From Bradyrhizobium manausense (GTDB lineage: Bacteria > Pseudomonadota > Alphaproteobacteria > Rhizobiales > Xanthobacteraceae), in the NCBI RefSeq assembly GCF_018130615.1, contig NZ_JAFCKB010000002.1, positions 372,001 through 436,000 on the forward strand: 64,000 nt of DNA, read 5' to 3'. Position numbers and translations under genes: made by a program. Shown piece after piece: positions 1 to 9,072 of this stretch. A model generated the notes under the pieces. It was not told the DNA's origin, searched no databases, and was given only the letters and a program-made list of their open reading frames with translations. Every line of letters begins with the position of its first letter. The first letter of the stretch is position 1.

Positions 1-2759
1 CCGCCGCCAAGGGTATGGCATTGCCTGATGCCGCGCGGCGCGACGCGCTGATCGTGTTCGATCGCTATCACGGCGTCAGTGCGGAGACGCGCGACGCATT
101 GCTGGCGAAAGGGGGCACGCTGGAGCCGGGCGCGAGAGCCTTGCTCGACGTTTCCGGCTACGGCCGCCAGGACACGTTCTTTCAGCGCATGAGCCAGTTC
201 GCGCCGATGCGCGCGGCGATGTGGGGCTATGAAAACCTCGACCCCGCGCTCTGGGCCTTCTATCTCGACTTCCACCAGGAGGTTCGCCTGCTCGTCGGCG
301 ACGTCAAGCGCGCCTTCGCCGCGAGCTTTGCCGCGCCGAGCTGGTTGAACGATCCCGCGACGTTTCGCGCGACCTTCGAGGTCTCGGACGACGAGATGGG
401 CTGGCCCTGGTGGACCATCGAAGGCGGCACGTGGTCTCCGGCACCGGACATCAAGAGCCAGCCAGGCTTTGCCGCGCTGCGCGAATCCAAAGGGCTGCAA
501 ACGATCGCCGATCCCGCCTTCCGGCCCTACACGGACGACGAGCTGGATGGGTTCCGGCGCTTCGCGCGCGGCGAGACCAATCGCTCGCCGTTCACGTTCG
601 ACGGCTGGGGCGTACCCGACATCGCCGCCTTGACGTTCGGGGGCGCCGACCCCGAAGGGCATTTCCTTGATCATCTCGTCGGTCTCGATGCGACCAAGCC
701 TTCGGCCAAGTGGCTCAAGACGACCGACGACCATGTTGCGCGTCTTGGCGCTGACGCTGTGCTGGGCGGTTTCATGCGCTGGCTCGATCATCTGACAGAC
801 CTATCGCTGGAGAGGGTCGATTGGGCGTACGCCCGGGAAGCCTTCATGGCGTTCAATAACCTTTCGCTTCTTCGGGCCGAATTTGACCGCACGACGCGCA
901 AGCACAGCCGAACCCATGCGTTGCGCCGCCTGGCGTTGCACTATTGCGCGCAAAGCGCACATTTCCTCGGTCCGCGTCATACCCCGTGGGAGGGCGCGGA
1001 CGCGCGGCGCGATGCCGAACATCGCCTGCGCCGGCCGATGTCGGAGCCGAACGTCGCCATTGCCCGCGGCGTTGTCTGGGCGTTGTCGCGCATTGACGAC
1101 GCACGCGTGCCTGATCTGCTCGAGGCGGCAGGCCGTGAATTCTACTTCAAGAGGTCCGGTGACTTCCGCTCCCAGGCGGCGGGCAATGCCGTGCTGTGGT
1201 CGCTCGGACAAATCGGAACCCTCGAGGCGGCCTATGCGCTGGCGCGGCTGCGACGCGCCATCCGCGACAAGTCGGTCGCCAAGCTGGTTGACACGGCGCT
1301 TGCAGCCGCGGGCGCCAAGGTGGGGCTCGGCCTCGACGACATGCACGATCTGGCGACGCCCGATTACGGCATCGGGCCGGACGGCACGCGCACCGAAATG
1401 TTGGGGACGCACGCGGTGACGCTGGCCGTAATCTCCTCGCGCAAGGCGGCCCTGACGAGTCTCGATACGTCCGCCCCGAAGGCGCGGAGCAAGCGTGGCA
1501 TTGCAAAGGCCGCGCTCGTTGACGAGACCGCCAAAGCCCTCGCCGAGGAGCTCACCGAGGCTCAAACTGATATCGCGTTGCTACTGCCCGAGGCGCGCTC
1601 GCGTTTGCAATCCTCGTGGCGACGCGACCGCTGCTGGCGTCTCGCCGACTGGCGCGAGCGCCTGCTCGACAATGGCCTAGTCGCCACGCTCTCGCGCAGG
1701 CTGATCTGGCGCTTTGATACCGAAAGCGGCGCGATCGAGGGAATTCCGCGCGCTGATGGAACGATTTTGCAGATGGATGGCGCGGTGCTCCCGCTTCCCG
1801 GGCCGGAAGCCAGCGTGCGCATGTGGCATCCGCTGACCGAGCGTATGGGCGCCGTCGCGGCATGGCGCGAACGGCTGAAAGCCAGTGGAATACGCCAGCC
1901 CTTCGCGCAGGCTTGGCGTGCGAGCTACGTGGTGACTGACGCCGAGCGCGAGACGCGAACCTATTCCAATCGCTTCGCCGGCCATATCCTGCATCAGCCG
2001 GTGCTGATCGCAATCCTTCGCAAGCGCGGCTGGATCGCGGCGAGCCGCGTCGCCGACGACGAAAGGTCGGACGCCAAGCCGAACCGGCTGCTGCTGCCGG
2101 CCTTCGGGGTAGCGGCCGAGTTCTGGTTCTCCGGCGTCGGCGCGCCCAGCGTACCGGAGGAATACGGCGCGCCGAATTACGAATATGTGACGACGGACCG
2201 GCTCGTCTTCCACGCCCTCGATGCGAAAGGCGCCGTCGCGGACGCGCCGCTGCCGCTCGACGAGGTTCCTACCGTGGCGTTCAGCGAGACGTTGTGCGAT
2301 CTGGAGACCGCCATCGACGCGACCTCCATTGCTGCGGACCGTTTCTGGACTGACCGCGGCGCCGGGGCCTCGATGCCGGTTTCCGAACTGCCCAACGCCG
2401 GACGCTACCGCGACGACTTCGCGAGCGCTGATCGTGGCGAGGCTCAGGCGCTGCGAAAGGCGTTCCTGGAGACGCTGCTGCCCTCGCTCGCCATTGCCGA
2501 GAGTTGCCATATCGCCGGCGACTGGTTGATCGTCGACGGGAAGCGGACGACGTATCGCATTCACCTGGGATCGGGAGCGAGCCTGCTTGCGGACAGCGGC
2601 CGGCACCTTTGCATTGTGCCCAAAGGCGGCGAGGACGAATTGGATTTTCTGCCTTCGGAAGGCAACCCGACGCTGTCGCTGATCCTCTCCAAAGCGATGC
2701 TGCTCGCTCAGGACGATCGGATCGAAGATCCCACTATTCTCTCCCAACTCGTTGGGTGA
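1..2759 (+). CDS. DUF4132 domain-containing protein (MolR/YehI-like), 5' end probably outside window
   Basis: Large cytoplasmic protein without signal peptide or membrane segment. Numbered from the first ATG in the window (position 15), residues about 347-430 form helical HEAT-like segments (VVWALSRIDD, AVLWSLGQIG), and residues about 515-700 match the DUF4132 pattern, with a W-R-R-D-R-C-W-R-L-ADWRERLLDN block followed by a HPLTERMG and QPFAQAWR segment. The C-terminal part is the usual tail with Y-x-Y-V-T-TDRL and DLETAID blocks. The frame stays open to position 3 upstream of that ATG, and family members are often over 1000 residues, so I treat it as 5'-partial. The molecular function of DUF4132 is unknown; the old molybdate-regulator name MolR is not well supported. 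The family assignment is fairly secure and the start is not. Confidence 0.8.
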   Translation, partial: AAKGMALPDAARRDALIVFDRYHGVSAETRDALLAKGGTLEPGARALLDVSGYGRQDTFFQRMSQFAPMRAAMWGYENLDPALWAFYLDFHQEVRLLVGDVKRAFAASFAAPSWLNDPATFRATFEVSDDEMGWPWWTIEGGTWSPAPDIKSQPGFAALRESKGLQTIADPAFRPYTDDELDGFRRFARGETNRSPFTFDGWGVPDIAALTFGGADPEGHFLDHLVGLDATKPSAKWLKTTDDHVARLGADAVLGGFMRWLDHLTDLSLERVDWAYAREAFMAFNNLSLLRAEFDRTTRKHSRTHALRRLALHYCAQSAHFLGPRHTPWEGADARRDAEHRLRRPMSEPNVAIARGVVWALSRIDDARVPDLLEAAGREFYFKRSGDFRSQAAGNAVLWSLGQIGTLEAAYALARLRRAIRDKSVAKLVDTALAAAGAKVGLGLDDMHDLATPDYGIGPDGTRTEMLGTHAVTLAVISSRKAALTSLDTSAPKARSKRGIAKAALVDETAKALAEELTEAQTDIALLLPEARSRLQSSWRRDRCWRLADWRERLLDNGLVATLSRRLIWRFDTESGAIEGIPRADGTILQMDGAVLPLPGPEASVRMWHPLTERMGAVAAWRERLKASGIRQPFAQAWRASYVVTDAERETRTYSNRFAGHILHQPVLIAILRKRGWIAASRVADDERSDAKPNRLLLPAFGVAAEFWFSGVGAPSVPEEYGAPNYEYVTTDRLVFHALDAKGAVADAPLPLDEVPTVAFSETLCDLETAIDATSIAADRFWTDRGAGASMPVSELPNAGRYRDDFASADRGEAQALRKAFLETLLPSLAIAESCHIAGDWLIVDGKRTTYRIHLGSGASLLADSGRHLCIVPKGGEDELDFLPSEGNPTLSLILSKAMLLAQDDRIEDPTILSQLVG

Positions 2760-2873
2760 GCGTCGGGCGCCGACAAGGCGCGCGAAGGCGTTAACCCCAT
2801 GCGCGAATATGCGTGTCCGCACCGGTTGGCCGGACGCTGGCAATTCGGATGCGCCGTGTTACGTTGCGCCGCC

Positions 2874-3983
2874 ATGCGCTTCCTTGCCCTGCTTCTCATC
2901 TTGTTCACGGCCTCCGCCCGCGCCGGCGACGGGGCGCTGATGAGCGCGCACATGATGTTGCCTGTCGTGATCTCCGGCAACAATGTGTCGCTTGAAAGCT
3001 TCGTGGTTCGTCCTGATCGTCCCGGCAAATTTCCTCTGGTCGTGATCACTCACGGCATGCCTAGCGGCTTCGGCGAGGAATTCTTCACTGAACTCCTCAA
3101 CCGCTCTCCGGTCGGCTATAGCAAGGCCGCCGTCGCCTTCGCGCAGCGAGGATATGCAGTGGTCTCGATCATGCGTCGTGGTTATGGCCGATCCGGGGGA
3201 GGGTTCTCCGAGTCTGCGCGGCAGACCTGCGACTATCTTCCGGCCGTGCACGCCGCCAGCGACGATATCATTGCGGCGGTCGCTTCACTGCGTAATGAGC
3301 CCTGGGTCGACGCTGAGCATGTCGTTTTGCTCGGTCATTCCGTTGGGGGGCTCACGGTGATGGCCGTCGCCGCAGAGAACATACCGGGGGTCGTTGGCGC
3401 CGTGAATTTCGATGGCGGTCGGCACAGATTTTCCGCACCCAACCAACCCTGCTCACCTGATAATCTGGTCGATACAGTCGCCGCATTGGGGCGCACGGCC
3501 CGTGTCCCGGTGCTTTGGCTCTATGCCGAGAACGATCAATTCTACGGTCCCGATTTGGCACGGCGCATGTTCGCGGCCTACAGCGCTGGCGGTGCGCCTG
3601 CGCAGTTGCGTCTGCTGCCTCCGTTCGAACCGAATGGCCACAATACCGTCGTGCTCGCGCCGGCAGACACCTGGTTTCCGTCCGTCGATCCCTTTCTTGA
3701 AAAATTGGGTCTTCCAACCAAGACAGTCATAGGGGCGCCGTTGTTCGCTGAGCTGCCGATCCCGCCGGGGGCTGTCGCCGCTTGTCAGGACGCGTTCGCG
3801 GACTACCTCGCCAATCCCGATGATGCCAAGGCCTTCGCGGTGAGCACGCACGGCCACTGCGGGACTGGATTTGGCCGCACGGCTATCGAGGCGCGCGAGC
3901 CTGCTGTGATGAAATGCAAGATCAATTCGCGCGGCGAAGATTGCAGGCTTTACGCGGTCGGACAGAAGCTTGCGGGGGATTGA
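2874..3983 (+). CDS. secreted alpha/beta hydrolase (dienelactone hydrolase-like)
   Basis: Periplasmic serine hydrolase of about 369 residues. I chose the ATG at 2874 because it begins a clean signal peptide (MRFLALLLILFTASARA), while the longer frame adds a non-hydrophobic leader. The nucleophile elbow GHSVGG puts the catalytic serine near residue 156. The acid is probably the Asp in YAENDQ and the base the His in NGHNTVV, the usual order in this fold. A tail of roughly 85 residues containing STHGHCGTGFGR follows the hydrolase domain. The substrate cannot be told from sequence. It lies 114 bases after the DUF4132 gene on the same strand and may be cotranscribed with it. Confidence 0.8.
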   Translation: MRFLALLLILFTASARAGDGALMSAHMMLPVVISGNNVSLESFVVRPDRPGKFPLVVITHGMPSGFGEEFFTELLNRSPVGYSKAAVAFAQRGYAVVSIMRRGYGRSGGGFSESARQTCDYLPAVHAASDDIIAAVASLRNEPWVDAEHVVLLGHSVGGLTVMAVAAENIPGVVGAVNFDGGRHRFSAPNQPCSPDNLVDTVAALGRTARVPVLWLYAENDQFYGPDLARRMFAAYSAGGAPAQLRLLPPFEPNGHNTVVLAPADTWFPSVDPFLEKLGLPTKTVIGAPLFAELPIPPGAVAACQDAFADYLANPDDAKAFAVSTHGHCGTGFGRTAIEAREPAVMKCKINSRGEDCRLYAVGQKLAGD

Positions 3984-4519
3984 ACCACGGTCCACTCGAT
4001 CCTTTAGTCTCTGCAAACCCGGGCCGCCAGCTTCTGTTACTGTCGCACGACGATCGGAGCGAAATCTACAGGGGCGTCGGCGGGCGTTTGCTTGCCCGAA
4101 AGCGCGCTTGGATACTGGCACCGCGGAAGATTTATAAGGCATCATTTTGGGCCCGAAGACGCCGGAATCATCCGGTCGGCGTTGCTAACCACTCGCTGCG
4201 CCTTGCTGTCGATATCGCTGGAGCCTGGCTTGCTTTGGCGTAATGCTTTCTTGACTGCGCTCGTTGCGCTCATCGCTTTGAGCTTTTTGCCATCGCTCCG
4301 GAGATCGCGGCGTGGCAGGCTCGCGGCGATAGGCATCGGCCATCCTGTCGACCAGTACTACAAGCAGGGCATCACCATCAGGGCTCCGGAAGAGTTGGGG
4401 GACACCCTGGTTCAGCTCATCAATCGACTGTTGCACCCGTCGCCTTGATGCGTCTGTTCGTGCGGAAGCGGCAAACGAAGTGATGCCGCAGTCTGGCATG
4501 CTCTCCAGGCGCCAAGGCT
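3984..4519. other. 536-base stretch without a convincing gene
   Basis: Two overlapping open frames compete here: one on the plus strand at 4092-4448 (118 codons, one possible membrane segment) and one on the minus strand at 4185-4499 (104 codons, hydrophilic, with a plausible segment SIDELNQGVPQLFRSPDGD). Neither matches a family I recognise, neither has a strong ribosome site, and the segment is less GC-rich than its left neighbour. It could hold a remnant of an acquired gene. The minus-strand frame looks slightly more protein-like. Confidence 0.3.
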
Positions 4520-5278
4520 GTGATGGGCATCTCGATCTTGTCGCTGTCGAAGATGCCTCGTGATATTGTACGTTTTACAAGCGTTTCGCGAATTGGCGCG
4601 ATCAATGGGAGGCTGTCAGTGGAGAACGCGGGGATCTCAGTGGAAGCTATTGATCGAAAGCTCAGGTCAGAAAAGGTCCTTCGAGCCGAGGGCGTACCTG
4701 TCCTTGCCACATTGCCGGTTATTGAGACCACGGCTGAGGCGCTGAAACGGTCGAAAGAAGAAGTCGCGCTGCGCACTCTTTGTGTCCTTTTCGTTGCTGC
4801 AAAGGGCGAAGGACTTGGGGAAGAACTAGTTGAACGACTTCTGGAATCATACGAGCTCCGGCCGCATCTGACTCCCGAGGAGCTCGCCTTCGTGCTCGAC
4901 AAGTCCCCCTCGCAGCACGACCGAATTCAATTCACGTGGAGGCACGAAGCCGCTTGGACTCTGCTTTGGGCATTGGGTTTCGTGGCCCAACTCGGCAAGC
5001 CAGCGCAGATTTGCGATGTGGGTTTCGCCGCAAGCACAATGGCCGAAAGGACAACCTCTGAGTTTATCGAAGACTCCGAACTTCGTCCGATTTCCGAAAT
5101 CCTTGATCAAGCCGATCTGATCTACAGGTACCACTGGGCTGTTAGAAACGCTCGCATTAAAGGACAGCAGGTACCGGCTGCTCTAGAGCCTGGCGTGACG
5201 AAAGAACGACACCACGCTTTGAACTGGCTCATCGGATACGATGACGAAGCGTGGGATGATGTCACGACTCACACCTGA
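4520..5278 (+). CDS. DUF4272 domain-containing protein
   Basis: Protein of 252 residues, cytoplasmic, function unknown. The DUF4272 pattern is clear: a start-proximal R-AEGVPV-LPVIE segment, then T-E-E-ALRTLCVL, then WRHEAAWTLLWALGF, a P-x-Q-I-C-DV block, and the terminal signature LIYRYHWAVRNA, ERHHALNWL and WDDVTTHT. Its composition is visibly less GC-rich than the surrounding core genes, with more A/T at third positions, which suggests recent acquisition. An internal ATG at 4553 could also serve as start. It is followed by a tRNA-like sequence and then by erpA on the opposite strand, so it is probably a one-gene unit. Confidence 0.75.
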   Translation: MMGISILSLSKMPRDIVRFTSVSRIGAINGRLSVENAGISVEAIDRKLRSEKVLRAEGVPVLATLPVIETTAEALKRSKEEVALRTLCVLFVAAKGEGLGEELVERLLESYELRPHLTPEELAFVLDKSPSQHDRIQFTWRHEAAWTLLWALGFVAQLGKPAQICDVGFAASTMAERTTSEFIEDSELRPISEILDQADLIYRYHWAVRNARIKGQQVPAALEPGVTKERHHALNWLIGYDDEAWDDVTTHT

Positions 5279-5300
5279 CTGCGGCCGGGGTCGCTTCGGT

Positions 5301-5361
5301 GCGAGGTGGTATCGAACCACGCAGACGTGTCCCGTCGAGCTAACGCTCTTGGGGACCTCAC
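5301..5361 (-). other. degenerate tRNA-like sequence
   Basis: Read on the minus strand, about 61 bases fold on paper like a shortened tRNA. GTGAGG at the 5' end can pair with CCTCGC at the 3' end, counting one G-T pair. GAGC-GTTA-GCTC resembles a D arm, GACG...CGTC a four-pair anticodon stem with an undersized loop, and GTGG-TTCGATA-CCAC a T arm with the characteristic TTCGA loop. It is too short for a normal elongator tRNA, lacks an encoded CCA at the right place and has no standard seven-base anticodon loop. A decayed tRNA, or the end of an old integration site, is the best reading. Confidence 0.35.
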
Positions 5362-5482
5362 GATGATTACATCCTACCCCTGTTTTGCCCGACGCGTCAA
5401 ATGAATTTCGCAAAAGCCGAATCGCGCCGTGCCGGCGTCCCGGCTACTGTGCATGGGGTTGTTTTGCAGATTCTGAGTCTGG

Positions 5483-5812
5483 TCAGATCGAGAAGCTGGT
5501 GCCGCAGCCGCAGGACGCCGTCGCGTTGGGATTGTTGACGCGGAACGAGGCGCCGATCAGGTCGTCGACGAAATCGACCTGCGAGCCCGCCAGGAACGGC
5601 TGCGAGGCGGAATCGACCAGCACCACCGCGTTCTCCTGCTCGATCACGAGATCGTCGTCGGTGCGGTCGCGGTCGATGTCGAACTTGTACTGGAAGCCGG
5701 AGCAGCCGCCGCCCTCGACCGAAATGCGCAGCATCGCGCCGGTGCCTTCGCCCTTGAGGATCTCCCCGATCCGGCGGGCGGCGCGGTCACTGATGGTCAC
5801 AGGGGTGGTCAT
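5483..5812 (-). CDS. erpA: iron-sulfur cluster insertion protein ErpA (HesB/IscA family)
   Basis: A-type iron-sulfur carrier of 109 residues that passes clusters to target apoproteins in the cytoplasm. The three invariant cysteines are present: Cys37 in GGGCSGF, and Cys101 and Cys103 in the SCGCGTSF tail. I chose the ATG at 5812 because the conserved domain (VTISDRAARRI) begins a few residues later and the longer upstream frame lacks family resemblance. It is divergent from dgt, with 109 bases between the starts; this divergent arrangement is commonly seen in alphaproteobacteria. ErpA rather than IscA is inferred from length and context. Confidence 0.92.
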   Translation of the reverse strand: MTTPVTISDRAARRIGEILKGEGTGAMLRISVEGGGCSGFQYKFDIDRDRTDDDLVIEQENAVVLVDSASQPFLAGSQVDFVDDLIGASFRVNNPNATASCGCGTSFSI

Positions 5813-5921
5813 AGCTCGTCTCCGATAGGTCCGCGTCATACCCAATTCATTTGGTATCCCGCGTCCGGCATAGTTAAGTGCAAGGATACGCAGAATCAAA
5901 TGGATAGGGACTAAATTCGTC

Positions 5922-7130
5922 GTGTCCGTCGGAATGGCAGCCCCCCGCGCGCCCTATGCCTGCGACCCCGAGCGCAGCCGCGGCCGGCTGGTCGCGGAGC
6001 CGCCGAGCCGGACCCGGAGCCCGTTCCGCAGGGATTGCGACCGGGTGATCCATTCGACCGCGTTCCGCCGCCTGAAGTACAAGACCCAGGTGTTCGTGTT
6101 CCACGAAGGCGACCACTACCGCACCCGGCTGACCCATTCGCTGGAGGTGGCGCAGGTCGCCCGCGCGCTGGCCCGGCAGCTCGGGCTCGACGAGGACCTC
6201 ACCGAAACCCTCGCGCTCGCCCATGATCTCGGCCATCCGCCGTTCGGTCACGCCGGCGAGCGGGCGCTGGATGCCTGCCTGAAGGATTTTGGCGGCTTCG
6301 ACCACAATGCCCAGGCGCTGCGCGTCGTCGGTTCGCTCGAGCACCGCTATCCCGAATTCGACGGGCTGAATCTGACCTGGGAGTCGCTCGAGGGCATCGT
6401 CAAGCACAACGGTCCGCTGACCGATCGCAGCGGCGCGCCGGTCGGACGCTATCGCGAGCACGGCGTTCCCGTCGGTATCGCCGACTACATCAAGACCTAC
6501 GACCTCGAACTCTGGAGCTTTGCTTCGCTGGAGGCCCAGGTCGCCGCGATCGCCGACGACATTGCCTATGACGCCCATGATATCGACGACGGGCTGCGGG
6601 CCGGCCTGTTCCACCTCGACGACCTCAAGGTCATGCCGCTCACCGCCGAGATCATCGCCGAGACCTCGGCGCATTACCCTGACCTCGAAGACGTCAGGCG
6701 CGGGGCGGAGCTGGTGCGCGAGCTGATCTCGCACCTGATCGGTGCGGTGTTCGCGGAGGCGCAGCGGAACATTACCGCCGTCCGGCCCCAATCGGCCCAG
6801 GACGTGCGCCAGCAGAGCCGGGCGCTGATCGCGTTTCCGGCCGTGGTGGCCGAGGAGGAGGCCGCGATCAAGACATTCCTCTACCAGCACATGTACCGTC
6901 ACAAGCGGGTGATGCGGGTGATGGCGGAGGCGGAGCAGATCCTGTTCGATCTGTTCGCGAAATACCTGGCATCGCCGGCCGACCTGCCGCCGGAGTGGCT
7001 GGTCGGGGCGGAGGGCGACGACGAGGGCGACCGGGCCCGCCGGATCGGCAATTTCATTGCCGGAATGACCGACCGTTTCGCCCTGACCGAGCATCAGCGG
7101 CTTTTTGACTCGACCCCGGATTTGCGTTAG
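5922..7130 (+). CDS. dgt: deoxyguanosinetriphosphate triphosphohydrolase-like protein
   Basis: HD-domain dNTPase of 402 residues, hydrolysing dGTP or other dNTPs to the nucleoside and triphosphate. The HD metal site is visible: His72 in LTHSLE, then His101-Asp102 in [11 protein letters not shown], with a later Asp in the [11 protein letters not shown] segment. The N-terminal pattern [15 protein letters not shown] is the family signature. The start is a GTG at 5922; an ATG at 5934 is a close alternative. It lies nine bases before argS and probably shares its transcript. Length and motifs match the short type 2 family of alphaproteobacteria, so dNTP pool control is likely, but the preferred substrate is unknown. 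Confidence 0.9.
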   Translation: MSVGMAAPRAPYACDPERSRGRLVAEPPSRTRSPFRRDCDRVIHSTAFRRLKYKTQVFVFHEGDHYRTRLTHSLEVAQVARALARQLGLDEDLTETLALAHDLGHPPFGHAGERALDACLKDFGGFDHNAQALRVVGSLEHRYPEFDGLNLTWESLEGIVKHNGPLTDRSGAPVGRYREHGVPVGIADYIKTYDLELWSFASLEAQVAAIADDIAYDAHDIDDGLRAGLFHLDDLKVMPLTAEIIAETSAHYPDLEDVRRGAELVRELISHLIGAVFAEAQRNITAVRPQSAQDVRQQSRALIAFPAVVAEEEAAIKTFLYQHMYRHKRVMRVMAEAEQILFDLFAKYLASPADLPPEWLVGAEGDDEGDRARRIGNFIAGMTDRFALTEHQRLFDSTPDLR

Positions 7131-7139
7131 GCGGCGCCC

Positions 7140-8930
7140 ATGCCCGACACATTCTCAGCACCGCATCTGTTCGCCGACGTGCTCGCTCGTGTGCACGCCG
7201 CCTGCCGCGCGCTTGCGGCGGCCGCCAACTGGCCCGAGGGCATCGATTTCTCGCGTGTGGTGGTCGAGCCGCCGCGCGATGCCTCCCATGGCGACATGGC
7301 AACCAACGCCGCCATGGTGCTTGCGAAAGAGGCAAAGGCGAAGCCCCGCGACCTCGCCGAGCAGATCGCCGAGCGGCTGCGCGCCGACGGGCTGATCGCC
7401 AAGGTCGATGTCGCCGGCCCCGGTTTCATCAATCTGACGCTGAAGCCGGCGGCCTGGGCCGAGGCGCTGCGGACGGTGCTGCGCGAGGGCGCCGATTACG
7501 GCCGTGTCCGCGGTGGCTCCAAGGTCAATGTCGAATACGTCTCGGCCAACCCGACCGGGCCGATGCATGTGGGCCATTGCCGCGGCGCCGTGTTCGGCGA
7601 TGCGCTGGCGAGCCTGCTCCAGTTCGGCGGCCACGACGTCACCCGCGAATATTACATCAATGACGCCGGCGCGCAGGTCGACGTGCTCGCGCGCTCCGCA
7701 TTTCTCCGGTACCGCGAGGCGCTCGGCGAGGACATCGGCGCGATCCCGGAAGGGCTCTATCCCGGCGACTATCTGAAGCCCGTTGGCGCGGCGCTGGCCA
7801 AGGAGCACGGCGACAAGCTGCTCGCGATGAGCGAGGCGCAATGGCTGCCGACGGTCCGTGCCAAGGCAATCGCGATGATGATGGACGAGATCAAGGACGA
7901 TCTCGCCGCCCTCAACATCCGTCACGACGTATTCTTCTCCGAGCGCTCGCTGATCGAGGCCGGCAACAACAAGGTGGCCGAGACCATCGATTTCCTGAAG
8001 GCCAAGGGCGACATCTATGAAGGCCGCCTGCCGCCGCCGAAGGGCGCGCCGGTCGAAGACTGGGAAGACCGTGAGCAGCTGTTGTTCAAGGCGACGGCCT
8101 ACGGTGACGACGTCGATCGTCCGCTAATCAAGTCGGACGATTCCTACACCTACTTTGCCTCCGACATCGCCTACCACAAGAACAAGTTCGACCGTGGTTT
8201 CGCGGAGATGATCGACGTCTGGGGCGCCGATCATGGCGGCTACATCAAGCGCATGCAGGCGGCGGTGAAGGCGACGACCTCGGGCAAGGGCGCGCTCGAC
8301 GTCAAGATCGTCCAGCTCGTGAAGTTGCTGCGCAACGGCGAGCCCGTGAAAATGTCCAAGCGGAGCGGGGACTTCGTCACCTTGCGTGAGGTGGTGGATG
8401 AAGTCGGCCAGGACGCCGTCCGCTTCATGATGCTCTACCGCAAGAACGATGCGGTGCTCGACTTCGATCTCGCCAAGGTCATGGAACAGTCGCGCGACAA
8501 CCCGGTGTTCTACGTCCAGTACGGCCATGCCCGCGGCCACTCGATCTTCCGTAACGCGCGGGCCGAGGTGTTCCCGGAACTGCCCGAGGATGCCAACAAG
8601 CGCATCGCTTGGCTGAGTGAGTCGTCGGTGGAACGGCTGTCGGACCCCGTTGAGCTTGATCTTCTTAAGCGCCTCGCAATTTATCCGCGCATGCTGGAAG
8701 CCGCCGCAGCGGCCCACGAGCCGCACCGTATTGCCTTTTATCTCTATGACTTAGCGAGCGAATTTCACGCACTTTGGACGAAAGGGCGCGATTTGCCCTA
8801 TTTACGCTTCATTATCAATAATGATGCAGATCTTACAAAGGCGCGGCTGGCCATGGTCCAGGGCGTCGTCTCTGTCCTGGCATCGGGCCTCGCCATCCTC
8901 GGCGTCCATGCTCCGGATGAGATGCGGTAG
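7140..8930 (+). CDS. argS: arginine--tRNA ligase
   Basis: Class I aminoacyl-tRNA synthetase of 596 residues that charges tRNA-Arg. The N-terminal Add1 domain precedes the catalytic core. The HIGH-type motif is HVGH (143-146) within [16 protein letters not shown], and the KMSKS-type motif is KMSKR at 404-408, so both ATP-binding elements are intact. The C-terminal helical anticodon-binding domain ends with the family-typical LGVHAPDEM. The start ATG lies nine bases after the dgt stop. Full length and no frame damage. Confidence 0.97.
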   Translation: MPDTFSAPHLFADVLARVHAACRALAAAANWPEGIDFSRVVVEPPRDASHGDMATNAAMVLAKEAKAKPRDLAEQIAERLRADGLIAKVDVAGPGFINLTLKPAAWAEALRTVLREGADYGRVRGGSKVNVEYVSANPTGPMHVGHCRGAVFGDALASLLQFGGHDVTREYYINDAGAQVDVLARSAFLRYREALGEDIGAIPEGLYPGDYLKPVGAALAKEHGDKLLAMSEAQWLPTVRAKAIAMMMDEIKDDLAALNIRHDVFFSERSLIEAGNNKVAETIDFLKAKGDIYEGRLPPPKGAPVEDWEDREQLLFKATAYGDDVDRPLIKSDDSYTYFASDIAYHKNKFDRGFAEMIDVWGADHGGYIKRMQAAVKATTSGKGALDVKIVQLVKLLRNGEPVKMSKRSGDFVTLREVVDEVGQDAVRFMMLYRKNDAVLDFDLAKVMEQSRDNPVFYVQYGHARGHSIFRNARAEVFPELPEDANKRIAWLSESSVERLSDPVELDLLKRLAIYPRMLEAAAAAHEPHRIAFYLYDLASEFHALWTKGRDLPYLRFIINNDADLTKARLAMVQGVVSVLASGLAILGVHAPDEMR

Positions 8931-9072
8931 TTTGGGGCGAACTACTTAAGGGGAATATTGTGGGGGTACCGGCAGAAGCCGGATCGCTTAGACTTGGTTG
9001 AAAGCCTTGTGGGTCGAAAGCTGCGCCTTGGTCGAGGGGCGCGCGGCTTTCCCGAAGGGACGCATCATCACG

